A stretch of DNA of 64,000 nucleotides from Rhopalosiphum padi (GCF_020882245.1 NC_083599.1:81029422-81093421), one strand, 5' to 3'; counted from the first letter of the stretch, positions 45,857 through 58,175 are shown. A program made the numbers and translations. Notes: generated by a model from the sequence alone, not told the origin.

Positions 45857-46323
45857 GTATTTTAATATAATACATTTATTATTTTGCAATAGTTATTTAT
45901 ATATATATATATTAAGGTGTATGACCGCACTAGGCGAATGTTGACAGTCACCAGTGTATGTTAACATTTACCAAAAATCCTAATGAATGTTGACAAAATT
46001 GTCTTAACGCGTTCATACACCGGTGATTGTTGACATTTACAACCAGTGTTTGGTAAATGTTGACCACACTTGAAACACGATGTATGTAAAAGGTATTTTT
46101 GTATTATTTTGTAAAATTAAAACATTATCGGCCAATCACAATATGCATTGGATACGTTTGGGCATTAGTATTATTATCGCATGAGACAATCCGATTGTCA
46201 ATCGTTTGCTAGATAATATAATATAAATATACTCTCGTCAGTATCGACGCGTATTCTAAGTCTACAACTGTGTAAGTGTAATATTTTATTATTAATTGTA
46301 TTATATTAAAATTAAAATTAATA

Positions 46324-46461
46324 ATGGATCAAAATATAAAAGACATTTTTTACGAAAAGTTTAGTGAATTTTTTTTAAAAAAAAGGGAAGATAATTGTTT
46401 TTATTTAAGCACTGATAAATATAATAAATATATAAGTGAAGTTATAAATGCTAAACGATAA
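46324..46461 (+). pseudogene. KRBA2-like N-terminal exon
   Basis: ATG 46324 opens a 45-codon frame (MDQNIKDIFYEKF..., CFYLSTDKYNKYISEVINAK) that stops at 46461. It matches the expected N-terminus of KRBA2-like proteins, which precedes the integrase core by a few hundred residues. The stop and following AT-rich 85 bp mark the edge of the deletion, or an intron remnant. Confidence 0.65.
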
Positions 46462-46546
46462 AAGTGATGACAAAAACCAAAATGAATTATTAAGTATGTA
46501 ATTCAAAATAATAATAGCTATTACAAAAATAATTTAAACAAATATT

Positions 46547-47050
46547 TTGTATTTAAAAGACATAAATGAAAGGAAGGAGAATACAATTAAGAATAGAGCA
46601 TTGGCACTAAATGGACTTCAAACACAAGCAAGTGTAATGCTGCGATCGTCAAACCAAAAATTTCCGTCTGCTCAAGTAGGTGATACTGTTCGAGTGCGTG
46701 TTCCAGATATCGATCGAGGACGTATGGATAACCAAAATATTTTGGCTGTTGTAATGGACGTCGATAATGACTTCTACAAATTAGGAACAAAATATGGAAT
46801 TAACAGTCAGCTGTACACTAGAAATCAATTTGTAGTGTGCAAAGAAAAATTGATATCGTTAAACGACGTTTTATCCAATAAGACAATGTCTTTGAGACAG
46901 GTATCGACAGCTGCTTCCAAAAGTGGTGGCCAAGGTTATGCACGATGCAATTGTAAAAAAAAATGTAATATAAAAAAATTTAAATGTAAGAATGGGGGAG
47001 TACTTTGCAACAGTAAATGCCACGATAGCTTACCATGTTGTAATAAATAA
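46547..47050 (+). pseudogene. KRBA2-like C-terminal region
   Basis: Open to 47050. It carries VGDTVRVRVPDIDRGRMDNQ, an SH3-like integrase C-terminal pattern, then VVMDVDNDFYKLGTKYG. It ends in a cysteine-rich tail (CNCKKKCNIKKFKCKNGGVL...CHDSLPCC) probably binding zinc. The frame is intact from about 46551 but lacks the catalytic DDE core, two sister copies of which lie at 9734-10070 and 32364-33168. Confidence 0.78.
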
Positions 47051-47328
47051 AACTTAAAAATAATATATACTACTAAACTATAAATTAAAAAATTAATTTG
47101 TTAAATTATATATATTTATAAATTTATTAGCTATCTATTTGATTATATGTATATGTTGTCAACACGTCAACATTCACTAAATAACTATTGCGCATGTCAA
47201 CAAATACTGGTAAATGTCCGGATTGTGAGATATTTGAAATAATTGATGACATTCACCAAAATTATCGGTAAATGTCAACATACACCGGTGACTGTCAACA
47301 TTCACTGTCATGCGGTCATACACCTTAA

Positions 47329-48550
47329 CATATATAATGATTAACTTTTTAATATTATATATTCTATAAATTAATTTGTATTCATATATACCTTTATAAA
47401 AACTGAACATAGATTAATTGAATAGAACAAAAATAAAAATTCGGTAAAACGGGAATTTTTACGCAAATCCAGTTTCGGAAAATATCAATTTTTTATTTTA
47501 TTGTACCTACCTAATTCACAATATTCATAGGGACTTGACATTATATTATTTAAATTTCACTATACACTACTATGCATAGGTATAACATACTTTAAAATAT
47601 GTAGATTAATTTTATGGTATTACTTATTTATTACACAAACCTATTTACACCGCTCTATGGTAAGTCAGTATCGAATCAAAATTGAATAACATTAATATCT
47701 ATTAATATATTTATGTAAAAAAATAGATGTTAGTTTAACTGTGTTGACATCTACATTAATTTACAAATATATTTATAAAAATAAAAAAAATCTTTGTCAA
47801 TGCGTTGGGTAGTATTATATAAATATTTGCTATTAAACATCTATAATATTATACTAAACGTCATGTTTTCAATAATGTTCAATGATTATGTGTGTACTTT
47901 TTATTTTTTGTGTCTTGTTGTTATCCTCTTTCTTTATTAAAATAAAAAATGTACAGTTTGTATCATATGTACAATAAACAAATAGAATTAGTCCAGTCAT
48001 TTAACGATTTTTTGACGAATTAAATAGGAAAGTTTTGAAACTTTGCAAAAAGTTTGGTTATAGGCTCCTGATTAACCTAAAAAAAGTCGCCATCCCTCCG
48101 AGGCTCGGAGTGTCCGCTATCTTGGATTTTATTTGCGATTTTTCAGTTTTTTTAAATTATCTTTGAAAATCCTAATTTTATCTCAAAAATATTTCTATAC
48201 AAATATGTAGCTGAAAAAATTTTTAACAAATATGGTTTCATTATTCTTTTTGTAATTTGAATATGATAAAGCAAAATTTATCTATGTGTTATAATATTTG
48301 ACGCGAATAACTGAGAAAATAACCGTAAATACATGACATTTTGGCAGAATGTTTAAATTGGAATATTCTACATCACAAAATGTTCAAACAATTTTAATTT
48401 TTTTGAGCTATTATAGGGAATAATAAAATATATAATATATAATATACATGACTTTTTTTTATATATATAAAATCAAAGTTTAAATTTTTAAAATTCTACA
48501 TAATATCGTTAGTTTGAAAATTATTTTGTAGTTTAAAACTTTTATTCAAT
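47329..48550. other. AT-rich region, nothing supported
   Basis: No gene was recognised. Parts of 48150-48540 resemble the low-complexity interior of the dispersed repeat but without its diagnostic end segments. Confidence 0.4.
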
Positions 48551-48554
48551 TTTT

Positions 48555-48788
48555 ATGGCTTTTAGGATTGAAATAAGGCCTATATTTAGTATATTTAGTA
48601 TATTTTCATACGGACCTATAATCATGCATTGTATTTATTCTGGTAATTTTAATGAGGAACACAAAATTAAAAGAAAACGTCGAATGCTAGGTCCAGTTAT
48701 TTTTAAATCTGCAATTGCCTTGGTCAATGAAGGTATGGCCTGTGAAACATATAGAGAAAAAGAATCTACGCGCCTTATGAAAATGGGT
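48555..48788 (+). pseudogene. Exon fragment of an unclassified repetitive protein
   Basis: The useful part is HCIYSGNFNEEHKIKRKRRM followed by FKSAIALVNEGMACETYREK and ESTRLMKMG, ending at a donor (G|GTAAGA). Similar KRKRxxLG...YR...LMxxGD patterns occur in aphid transposon proteins, which is recalled rather than verified. Whether it belongs with the exons at 48960-50637 is unclear. The function is unknown. Confidence 0.4.
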
Positions 48789-48959
48789 AAGAAATACATA
48801 ATAAACATTGTTCACTCCAAATGTTATTTAATGTTTAAATTATTATTTGTTTACATTCGTACATTTTTAAATGTCATTATGTACCTATGGAAATAGAGAC
48901 ATTTATTATATCTATAATGTATACATATATACAATATAAAATAGCTCTACACTGTTAAC

Positions 48960-50637
48960 TATACCAGAAAAGAACAACAATTTATCTAATAATGAAATCA
49001 TTGAACAAATTTCTCCTTTACATTTAACCAACACATCATTTTCTCAATCAAGTTCACCTGAATATTTATACCGAACAATAGACGAGGGTACTGTAGAAAT
49101 AATTAATAAACCAAACTATGAAAATAACAAGGATCAACCAAAAATATAGAAGACACAAATCATAATTTTGCAACATCACCAGCCAAACATATCGCAGATG
49201 GTAATAATGAAATCTCGCCAAAAATACTACGATCTAATTCCAATGAGTTCCCGGAAAATGTATCTACTTTACGTTGTCCGTTATGTAAATCAGGAAATCT
49301 TCCTTCGGCAAATGAAGGTCATAAGTGTATGATATGTTCGGTTTTAGTTCATGATATTCCATCTTGCTCTACTCAAAGAAAAGGGAACAAAGACCTTAGA
49401 CTTTGTTTAGCTTGCTCTGAAGATGTTTTGGATGTTTTGGAAGAATTGGAAGAAAATAAATCTGTTGAAACATGGAATCGTACTTCGAAAAAGCAACGGA
49501 ATTCAAAGTCCTACCTTTGTCCCAACCCTAACCTGCGGCATCTTCAGTTAAAAAGTTCAAAGCATATACAATCACTACCAATATTAAAGAATGGCTCGCG
49601 TGCACAAGAGTTAAAAATTTGTACCATTAAAAATCTCGGTAAAGTTATTATGAGTAATACTTGTGCATTCGTTACTGTTTCTGCAATTTTAATGGTATCC
49701 ATTAATGATAGTGATGAGTACAAAGTAAAGGTCGACGAATGCAATAATGCATTTTTAAAATTCACTGCAGAACTTCTTACTAATGGTTTAACATCCAGAA
49801 CATACTCAAAAAGAGCTGAGATCATGGTAATAAAATATTATCTAACAAAGTTAATTTTATAAAAACATATTAAACATATATTAAAAGGATGCTACATCTG
49901 AATGTATTGTCTTTATCCATTTTACTGTATATATAAAATTAGAATGAATTAACATATAACCATTTAAATGTATGATAATTATCAAGGACACTTGAGAAGT
50001 TTTCATTGATATTTTAATAAATAAATTTATTTAAAACTACATTTTTTCTACATTTTCAAATTATTTTAACTATTTTTGTAATTAAAATCTCCCAGATTCC
50101 CTAGATAATAATCCTATCTTTAAATTTTCTAATAGGTCAATTAACTCTAATTTTAAAATTATTATAGTAAAATGGATAGTTGTGAACGTACAATTTGCTA
50201 TGTTGTACCTTTGTAAGACGGAATGAATACATCCCGCATGTGATGTCCTCTTAACATATTAATAAAATAAGATCAATATAAAATATAAATGTACATACCT
50301 GTATTTTATTCTAGATAAAAAAATTAAACCCAGAGTTGGAAATATTAGGATACAATACAACTTTGGCCAAATGTGAGACTGTAGCCAGTAATATATTTAA
50401 TTGTGCACTGGCGGAGGTACCTTCAGCTTATGATTACATATAATGTAATATAAAAAGTTGTGGAAGGACAAATGAAGGGCCAATACCAATAAATATAATA
50501 ACATATACTACAAACAATGATGGCCTACATGGATTGCAAAGTTATTTAAGGTCTAGAGTTAATATTGAAAAAATGACATGTGGTTAAATTAATGATGGCG
50601 AACCATGTGGAGGATTGAAAACAAAAACAACTACAAT
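48960..50637 (+). pseudogene. Zinc-ribbon/NTCAF-box protein (possible cysteine-protease-like), copy 1
   Basis: An exon ending at 49825 (ERxEIM|GT) carries LRCPLCKSGNLPSANEGHKC and MICSVLVHDIPSC, a zinc ribbon. A WNRTSKKQRNSKSYLCPNPN segment follows, then LPILKNGSRAQELK and VIMSNTCAFVTVSAILM. The last resembles the nucleophile box of ubiquitin-specific-protease-like cysteine proteases. A second exon begins near 50318 (LNPELEILGYNTTLAKCETV, a stop after DYI, then CNIKSCGRTNEGPIPINIIT). It is ended by a stop near 50586 and by the LINE inserted at 50637. Frame breaks near 49146 and 50443 show decay. A homologous fragment lies at 62551-63245. Confidence 0.5.
49863..50310 (+). other. Intron-like AT-rich spacer
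   Basis: It lies between the two exons of the NTCAF-family gene, with a donor at 49826 and a candidate acceptor near 50315. No other content was seen. Confidence 0.4.
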
Positions 50638-51370
50638 CTTCTTCTTCCAGTCTTCAATCCTTAGATTGGTTTGCTGCAGTTCTCCATGCTTCCCTATCAT
50701 TACTCAATTCCTTTAGTTTTTTATAACTATTCTTCCCCATGTCACTCATTAATTGCTTCATATACTCCATCCTTGGTCTTCCTCTTCCTATATGGCCTTC
50801 AACGTCGCCTTCTATGACGGTTTTTGTTAGACTCTCATGGCGTAGTAGATGTCCTATCATTTTAGCTCTTCTAACTTTTACGGTATGCCATAGTATTTTC
50901 TTTTCTTTTATTCTAATTAGTACTGCTTCATTCGTTATTCTATCAATCCATTTAATTCTTAACATTTTACGATAACACCACATTTCGAAGGCCTCTAGTT
51001 TTCTTTTCTCTATTGCACTGATTGTCCAGGTTTCACAGCCATATAAGGCAATACTCCATATATATATTTTTAAGAACCTTTTCCTTACCTCTAAGTCCAT
51101 ACTATTGGTGGTTAGTAGGTGTTTTTTATTCTGGAAAGGCCCTCTTCGCTTGCGCTATTCTACTTAGAATTTCATCTTTACTACGGCCATCTTCTGTTAT
51201 TTTACTTCCTAGATAATTAAAGTGTTGTACTTGTTCTATGCGTGCGTTATCTATGTATATATTAAGTTGAGCAGGGTTTGTCTTGCTGCACGCCATAACC
51301 TCTTCAGACCTAGTGTACTCAAAACAAGACAATGTTATGTAGTACCAAATGCCTGATACCAACTTTTAGA
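50638..51370 (-). pseudogene. RTE-type LINE C-terminal part
   Basis: Two overlapping minus-strand frames carry the thumb and C-terminus of a reverse transcriptase: VMACSKTNPAQLNIYIDNAR and VQHFNYLGSKITEDG (51362-51126), then YGCETWTISAIEKRKLEAFE and VRRAKMIGHLLRHESL, GRGRPRMEYMKQL (51100-50654). It ends in a GAAGAAGAAGATT tail near 50637. A frame change near 51115 breaks it. Its N-terminal half is probably 54188-55299, across the piggyBac-like element, though the two halves overlap slightly. Confidence 0.75.
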
Positions 51371-51374
51371 AAAC

Positions 51375-54187
51375 CATACTAGATAACTGATGTCCTAATT
51401 TGTACACAATTGATTTTACAAGTGAATTACCATTATATTATTTTAAGAAGATAATATATCATTTGCTGTAACAGCTAAATCTTATTTTTATCATGTTTAT
51501 GCAACTATCTAGTGTATATTTATTTTTTTATAATAATCATGAACCCAATTAAATACCAAAATCAACTTCGAACATTTTTTCTAAAATTAGAATACTATTA
51601 ACATAAAATATTACAATGTAAATAAAACCAATGTTATTCCAAATTAAACTAGAGATCTCAAACAAATATTACAAATCGTTATCGATAAGATAATATTTTT
51701 TTATATTTATTAAATGTACACTAGAATAATGTACTCAAAGTAGGACATTCGGTAAATAACCATCACGATTACAATTACATATTGACGCTCAACTCGGTCC
51801 ACGCGTGTCGTATTTTTTTGTTATTTCTAATCGTAATTATATTTTTTATTTTAAAATAATAACTAAAACTAAAAATGTCGAAACTTACACCATATGAAAT
51901 TATGTCTTTAATACATGATGGCAATACATCCGATTTTAATGAATGCAGTGACGATGAAATTTCTTTTAATGTAAACGAATTTGAAGTCGATGCTATTAAT
52001 TGGGATGAACTCGACGTACTTCAAAGAGAGCTGGAAATAGCAGATAATTCAAATGTCCAAGACTTAAGTATTTTAGTGAATGAAAACTCGATTGACGAAG
52101 AAAATAATCAGGTACCACATATTATAAATTCATCTATACAAAATAAATTTACTAGTGACTTTGCATGGGGATCAAATTTAAAATTTTCTAATAAAAGTAA
52201 GTTTATTAGAAATCAACTAATGATTTTAATCAATACCAAAGAACTGAATGGACTCCTTTGGATTATTTTAAGCATTTTATTCCCGATCAAATTATGGAAA
52301 ACTTTTCGTTCCACACTAATTCTCGATACGTTGAACAATGTGGAAAATCTTTAAAAACTACACCAATTGAAATTAAAAAATTTTTTTGGAATTTCGATTT
52401 TTATGTCGAGTATGGGTTATCCACAAATTCGAATGTATTGGACAAAAGGAACTAGAGTTCCTTTAGTTTCAAATAATATGGCACGAGATCGATATTTTTT
52501 AATCCGCTCTAATTTGAAAATTGTCAATGATTTTTCCATATCGGATGAAATAAAAAAAAATGATTTTTCTCTGGAAAATACGACCAATTTTAGATAGTGT
52601 AAGAAATGGTTGTCTTCAATTAATAAGGGATACACATCTCAGTATTGACGAACAAATTATTCCGTTTACTGGCAACACTCGATTAAAACAATACGTCAAA
52701 GGTAAACCTAACCCCGAAGGACTTAAAAATTTCGTATTAGCTGATAGAAATGGCTTAGTTTTAGATTTTTTTATTTATCAAGGTAAAAAAACTACAATTG
52801 ATCATGCCGATTGTGAATTTTCATTAACTTTAGCTGAATCAGTTGTGTGGCATTTAAGCGAAACAGTCCCACCCAAAACGTGTTTATATTTTGATCGATA
52901 TTTCACCACTTGAAAAATTAGTACAGATACTACTAAAAACAAAAATTTTTCTACGGGTACAGTAATGAAAAATCATTTGCCAAAAAATATAACATTAATG
53001 TCAGATAAAGCAATGATGAAATCAAATAGAGGTACTTCAAAACAATATGTAAGAGAAGATAAAAAAATGGTTTTGGTAAAATGGTTTGATAATAAGCCAT
53101 CCATTTATTATCTTCGGAAAGTGGAAAAGAACCAAAAGATACTTGCCGCCGATGGTCAAAAAAAGAATTTAAAAAAAATTGATGTTGAAAGACCTAATTG
53201 TGTTAAAAATTATAATACATTTATGGGAGGTGTCGACTTGTGTGATCGCATGATAGCTCTTTATCGAATGAAATCTCGAACAAATAAATGGACAATTCGT
53301 ACAATTTTCCACTTTGTAGACTTGAGTATTGTAAATGCATGGATATTATAGAAAAAAATTATGCCATTGTTAGATTTTCGCATTGAAGTAGCTCGTACTC
53401 TCATTATGGATGGTGGAGAAGACACCTACGTTAGCGATTGTGAAGAAGATAATTCACAAGAAGAAAATAGAGGCTGGTATAATAATTTACCACCAAAAGA
53501 ATTTCGTAAAAGTGGACAACATTTACCAGTAGCAGAGGAACTTAATTTCCCTACCCTAATAGATGTCGTAGAGAAGGATGCAAATTTAAAAGTCGTATTA
53601 AATGTGACAAATGTAATTTATTCTTGTGCCTTAATAAAAATAACAACTGTTTTTATAATTTCCATAAATATTGAATTTATAACTAATACTTGTTAATATG
53701 TTTAATTTTTTTATAATCAAAAACTTATTGTATTTTTTTGTCAACTATCTACAGTTAGTAGTAAAAAAGTTTTAATATTTTACTTTTTTTTTATGTTCAT
53801 ACAAGAAGAGTATTTCTAGTAAATTATATGAATTATTTTATTATTTTTTAAATTTAAGTATTTTTAGAGTCAAACTGTTACTTGTCAATTAGTATTTATT
53901 GCTTATTATTTTAAAGTTAAAATTTATTTTAATTAACTTAATTAAAAAATATAATAATTTATTTTGAATTATTATTTAACCGTATGTAAACCTAATGTCC
54001 TTTTTTGAGGACAATGTTTTAAGTTCAAAAAACCATTGATAATTGTAATCAAATCGCATACAAATAGTATTTTTCTTATCCAATATATGTGTACAATAAA
54101 ATGTAATAAGATTGGTCACACTGAATTGTTGAAAAATTTTCAGGCGGTTCGTCGATTTTATTGCATGTCCTATTTTGTACACATTAG
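51375..54187 (+). mobile_element. piggyBac-like transposon, decayed, inside a LINE
   Basis: It carries a plus-strand piggyBac-family transposase flanked on both sides by minus-strand LINE halves. The sequences AGATAACTGATGT (51380) and its inverse ACATTAGTTATCT (about 54183) form a short inverted repeat near the borders. TTAA target sites were not found at the borders, so the exact ends are uncertain or the flanks have changed. Confidence 0.6.
51875..53696 (+). pseudogene. piggyBac-family (PGBD-like) transposase, frameshifted
   Basis: ATG 51875 starts an acidic N-terminus. The DDE_Tnp_1_7 domain follows over several frames: FKHFIPDQIMENFSFHTNSR (52265), MSSMGYPQIRMYWTKG (52400), HLSIDEQIIPFTGNTRLKQY (52640, first aspartate), CLYFDRYFTT (52890, second), NYNTFMGGVDLCDRM (53215, third), then KWTIRTIFHFVDLS. 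All three catalytic aspartates survive. Frames change near 52250, 52350, 52590 and 52910, and there is a stop at 53351. The C-terminal cysteine-rich domain is reduced or absent. It differs from the intact piggyBac at the start of the window. Confidence 0.82.
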
Positions 54188-55299
54188 TTATCTGCCATGA
54201 TTTTTAAATATTCCCTTCGGTCTGAAGAAGATAACCTTTGTCTTTTTTTTATTTAATCGCATTCCATATTTGTCCCATAATATTTTATTGACCTTAGTTA
54301 AAATATTTTGCAGGTCATTTTCTGTTTCTGCGCAGAAAGCGATGTCATCAGCAAATCTCAGAGCGATAATTGTTTCTCCACCTATTCTAACTCCTTGCTT
54401 TACTTCTATTCTTAGTTCTTTCATTACTTCTTCAATATATAGATTAAACAGCATGGGTGATAGGTTACAGCCCTGTCGTACACCCTTTTTAATTTTTGCT
54501 ATTTCTTCTTTTCCATCTATACGTATTAATAAAGTTTGGTTTTTGTATAAATTATATATGCATCTTCTGTCGTAATACTTAATTCCAATTGAATTCAGAA
54601 TATCGAATAATATACTCCACTTTACATTATCAAACGCCTTCTCTAAATCGACAAAGGCTATGAATGTATCTTTGTTTCTTCTAATTTGTTTTTCAATTAG
54701 TACTCTCAGTGTTAAAATTGCCTCCCTTGTTCCTATGTTTTTTCTGAATCCAAATTGATCTTTACTCAGATTTTCTTCTATCTTTTTATCTATCCTGTTT
54801 TTGATTATTCTGGTGATAATTTTGGCGGCATGTGTGATGAGGTTTAATGTTCTGTACTCTTCACATTTTTGTGTTCCTTTCTTTTTTGGAATCAGTACCA
54901 CAATACCCTTCTCGAAATCACTAATGGTTCTTCCCTTTAAATATATTTCATTGCATATTTTGTACAGTTCTTTTTTAACAACTACGTCTGTGTATTTAAG
55001 TAACTCTGCTGGGATTTCATCTACACCATACGCTTTATTGTTTTTAAGGGAGTCCATCGCATGATCAAATTCTGCCTGCAAGATATAATCACCTTTATCA
55101 TCCTCATCTACATTATCTTCTTCCTCAAATATCATAGTTGAATTATCTTCATATAATTCTTCCAGATATTCTTTCCATCTTTTAGCCTTTTGATCAGCTT
55201 CTAGTAATAATTCGCCGTTTTTGTTTACTAGGGTTCCTGCGTTTTGTTTCCTTTCACGAAAAAGCTTTTTGGTTTCTGAAAACGCCAGGTCAGTTCTTC
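54188..55299 (-). pseudogene. RTE-type LINE reverse transcriptase
   Basis: The frame is open from about 55135 to 54188, and upstream similarity continues to about 55299 (LAFSETKKLFRERKQNAGTL). Motifs in order are NNKAYGVDEIPAELLKYTD, VLIPKKKGTQKCEEYRTLN, DQFGFRKNIGTREAI, FIAFVDLEKAFDNVKW, KKGVRQGCNLSPMLFN and the active site ALRFADDIAFCAETE. It ends at LNKKKTKVIFF, exactly where the other half at 51362 begins (SEEVMACS...), with about ten codons represented in both. The palm is intact here. The endonuclease half is missing, replaced by a dispersed repeat at 55299. Confidence 0.85.
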
Positions 55300-56100
55300 C
55301 TTTTTTTGACTTCAGTCCCTCTTTGAAAAAGAAAATTCATCTAGTTGGTTCTTTGGGGGGGGGGGGGGGGGGTCAAAAGTAAACATTTTCCTACAGTTTT
55401 CAAAAAAATCGAGAATTGAAAAACAAAAAAAAAGCGACAGAAAAAACGGCAATTTTACGAAAAACCACTTTTCGACAAAATCGATTTTTTGATTTTGCTG
55501 TAACTCAAAAACGAATCATTGTAAATACTTAAAATTTTCACCAAATGTTTATATTATGATTATCTATTTACGGTTAAAGTTTCAAAATATTTTTTTAAGC
55601 TACTTATAGACAATTGAAATTTTCAACTTTTCTAAGTTTTTTTTCTTCAAATGCCGATAAAAAAAGTTTGGCTATCTAAAAAATTTTTAAAATTTAATAC
55701 AAGGTTAATTATAAGTTGTGCTTATCGTAGTAAAAAAAAAAATCAAAAATCGTTAGTCACAATTTTTATTTCTAAGCATTTAAAGTTCAAGTGTTTATGA
55801 AATATATCAAAATTTAAATTAAATTTCATACGCTCATATTGCGTATGTTGGCTAAATACTCTTTTATTATATAAACAGATACTATAAAGTAACTAGAGTA
55901 ACATATAGTAACTATACTATTTATTTCAAAATAGAATATATGACAATATTTAAATATAATATATCCTAAATCATCTCTGTTCAGAATCGTTTTTCGTATA
56001 CAATGATACCTATCATTGCATTCAAATTTAACCTACCTTAGTCCGAGGTCCACCCCACCCCTAATGTACAGCAGAGCGATACTCACTTACCCGATTTTTT
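55299..56100 (+). repeat. Dispersed non-coding repeat, near full-length copy with a G18 run
   Basis: It starts TTGACTTCAGTCCCTCTTTG and ends ACAGCAGAGCGATACTCACT, the same end segments as 33356-34230 on the other strand. It includes a run of 18 G at 55355-55372, where the copy at 24120 reads CTTTGTGGTC. It is not coding. Confidence 0.75.
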
Positions 56101-56109
56101 AAACATAAT

Positions 56110-58175
56110 ATTATAGGTGATGGTGACAGTTCAGTTTCTACTCGTTTGAAACAAATAATGCCTTACGGTCCTAAATTTTTGGTAGAAAAAATAGAATGTA
56201 GAAACCATCTTTTGAGAAATTTAGGACAGAAATTATCTGGTCTAGTAAAAAATACAAAGTACCCAATCCATATCAGAACATTTTTGAATAATCAAGTAAA
56301 ATTAAACAAATTTAGATCAGCTATAACTATGGCAGTACAATATAGAAAATCTTTAAGGGATTGAAATAACGAACAAGTTAAAGGTTAATCGATTAATATT
56401 TCATTATTATATTTTAATTTAGTAATTATTTCGGATGTTATACTTATAATTAATCTAATTTAGGCTTACGTGAAGATTTTTCAAATGGGCCTTATCACAT
56501 ACTTGGTCAACATACAAAATGTGCTAGTTATTTTTGCAAGGGTTCAAAAATAGGACAAATTAACCTTGTACCAGAAGCTGAAAAGTGTGGGTTGCTTTGC
56601 GAAATTAATCAAATATATTCTAGAATCATTGATAATGCACCAAGTTTATTGTTAGATGTTGATAACAATATCTGTGAGCAATTCAACAGCGTAATAAATA
56701 AACATTTAGCTGGAAAGCGAATCAATTTTTCCCAGAAAAATTCCTATAACAATCGCGTTGAGGCTGCCGTTGTATCTTTTAATACTTCTGGGAAGTATAT
56801 AAGAAATGTTCATAAAAAAATTACAAATAAAAGTCCAGGTACATAAAAAATAATAATATAGTTTAATTTGTATTTTATACAAAATTAAATATGGTTTTGG
56901 TCTGTTTAGGATGTGTAGGTAAAAAATATTTAGGTTTTAAACAGAGAAGGCTACTTAACAACCGTAAAAGAAAATTACAATTTTCCACCAGTAAGGTAAA
57001 CAAAACAAAAATACGAGCAAAAATATCTACAGGTCCTGACGTAAACTATGGTTTAGCAGAGCCCTTGGAAAATGTCATGATTAATGAAGAACTAGAAAAA
57101 AAAAAATCTGATTTTATAAGTTCATTATTAATGTCGGTTGAAGCTCGAAAAAAAATAGAATTTAATACCCAAGATCAGTCTAATTCAACTTTATGGCATG
57201 TTGAACGTCGAAATCGCTTAACAGCGTCAAATTTCGGTAGAATATGTAGAATGAGGAAAAATACATCATGCAAGGCTACTGTCTATGACATTCTATATCA
57301 AAATACTACGTGTAAGGCTATGGAACATGGCAAACTAATGGAACCGTTAGCCAAAATTAGTTTTGAAAACTTAACCAACCACAAAGTACAAAACTGTGGT
57401 TTATTTGTAGATGAAGATATTCCTTATCTTGCAGCTACACCAGGTAAATATGAAATTATAATATAATTACTATGCAGTGATTTATACATAATTAGTTTTG
57501 CATATAGATAGGTATTACTTAATATATAATATTTGTTCATTTTTCAGATGGTTTAATAGGTGATTCAGCAATTATAGAAATTAAATGCCCATACTCTGTA
57601 AAAGATTATTTTAATATACGAGACGCGATATCAGATAAGAAGGTTATAAAATAAATTTAAAAATTATTTTAAAAATTAAATATTCCTATATATGATTCTA
57701 GATACTATTTTTGTACTTGGACAATGATGAAATAAAATTAAAAGTTCAAAGTTTATACTTCTATCAAGTTCAAGGTCAACTTAAAATTACAAAGAGGGAT
57801 CTATGTTATTTCGTTATTCATACTAATTCTTGGACTCAAATTTTAAAAATTAAATTTGATTTGTCATTTTGGAAAACTAAAATGGAAGAACAATTGAAAT
57901 TGTAATTAAAAAAAATATAATTTTTATCTATAATATGGCTGATAAGTTTAAAATATAATTGATTTTCTTATACTTCTAATAGACATTAACTGTCTAACAT
58001 ATTTAATACATTAATCAATTTTAATAGATGTCATTTTTTTTTTTTTAGGTTTTATATGGAATGTATGCTGCCCGAAATTGTGGATCCACTTTATCCAAAA
58101 AGGATGTTAAAGTCAGATATCAGAGAACCACACAGAATAATACAAGCTAATGCTGAGCAAAAAAAAAAAATGTAA
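56110..58175 (+). pseudogene. Mutator-like/YqaJ-nuclease transposon protein, 3' exons
   Basis: Exons begin near 56117 (GDGDSSVSTRLKQIMPYGPK, then ECRNHLLRNLGQKL), 56463 (YHILGQHTKCASYF ... DNNICEQFNSVINKHLAGKR), 56910, 57548, about 57703 and 58048. The third to fifth exons form a YqaJ (lambda-exonuclease-like) nuclease: RNRLTASNFGRICRM, MEHGKLMEPLAK, then TPDGLIGDSAIIEIKCPY assembled across an intron, and LYFYQVQGQLKIT. The last exon reads YMECMLPEIVDPLYPKRM. The first exon runs into a stop near 56362 and the 5' exons are absent (replaced by repeat), so it is truncated. The family is a multicopy insect transposon protein; placement in Kolobok/Mutator-like groups is from memory. Confidence 0.72.

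Larger units (their letters stand above)
45916..47324 (+). mobile_element. TIR element encoding an internally deleted KRBA2-like integrase protein
   Basis: It is bounded by TTAA at 45912-45915 and 47325-47328. The ends are about 58-bp inverted repeats starting GGTGTATGACCGCA and continuing AATGTTGACAGTCACC at both sides, roughly 85% alike. Inside each end lie about five copies of TGTTGACA/TGTCAACA-type words. Between them are the first and last coding parts of a KRBA2-like protein, with the integrase core missing. It is a defective derivative of an autonomous DNA transposon. Confidence 0.88.
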
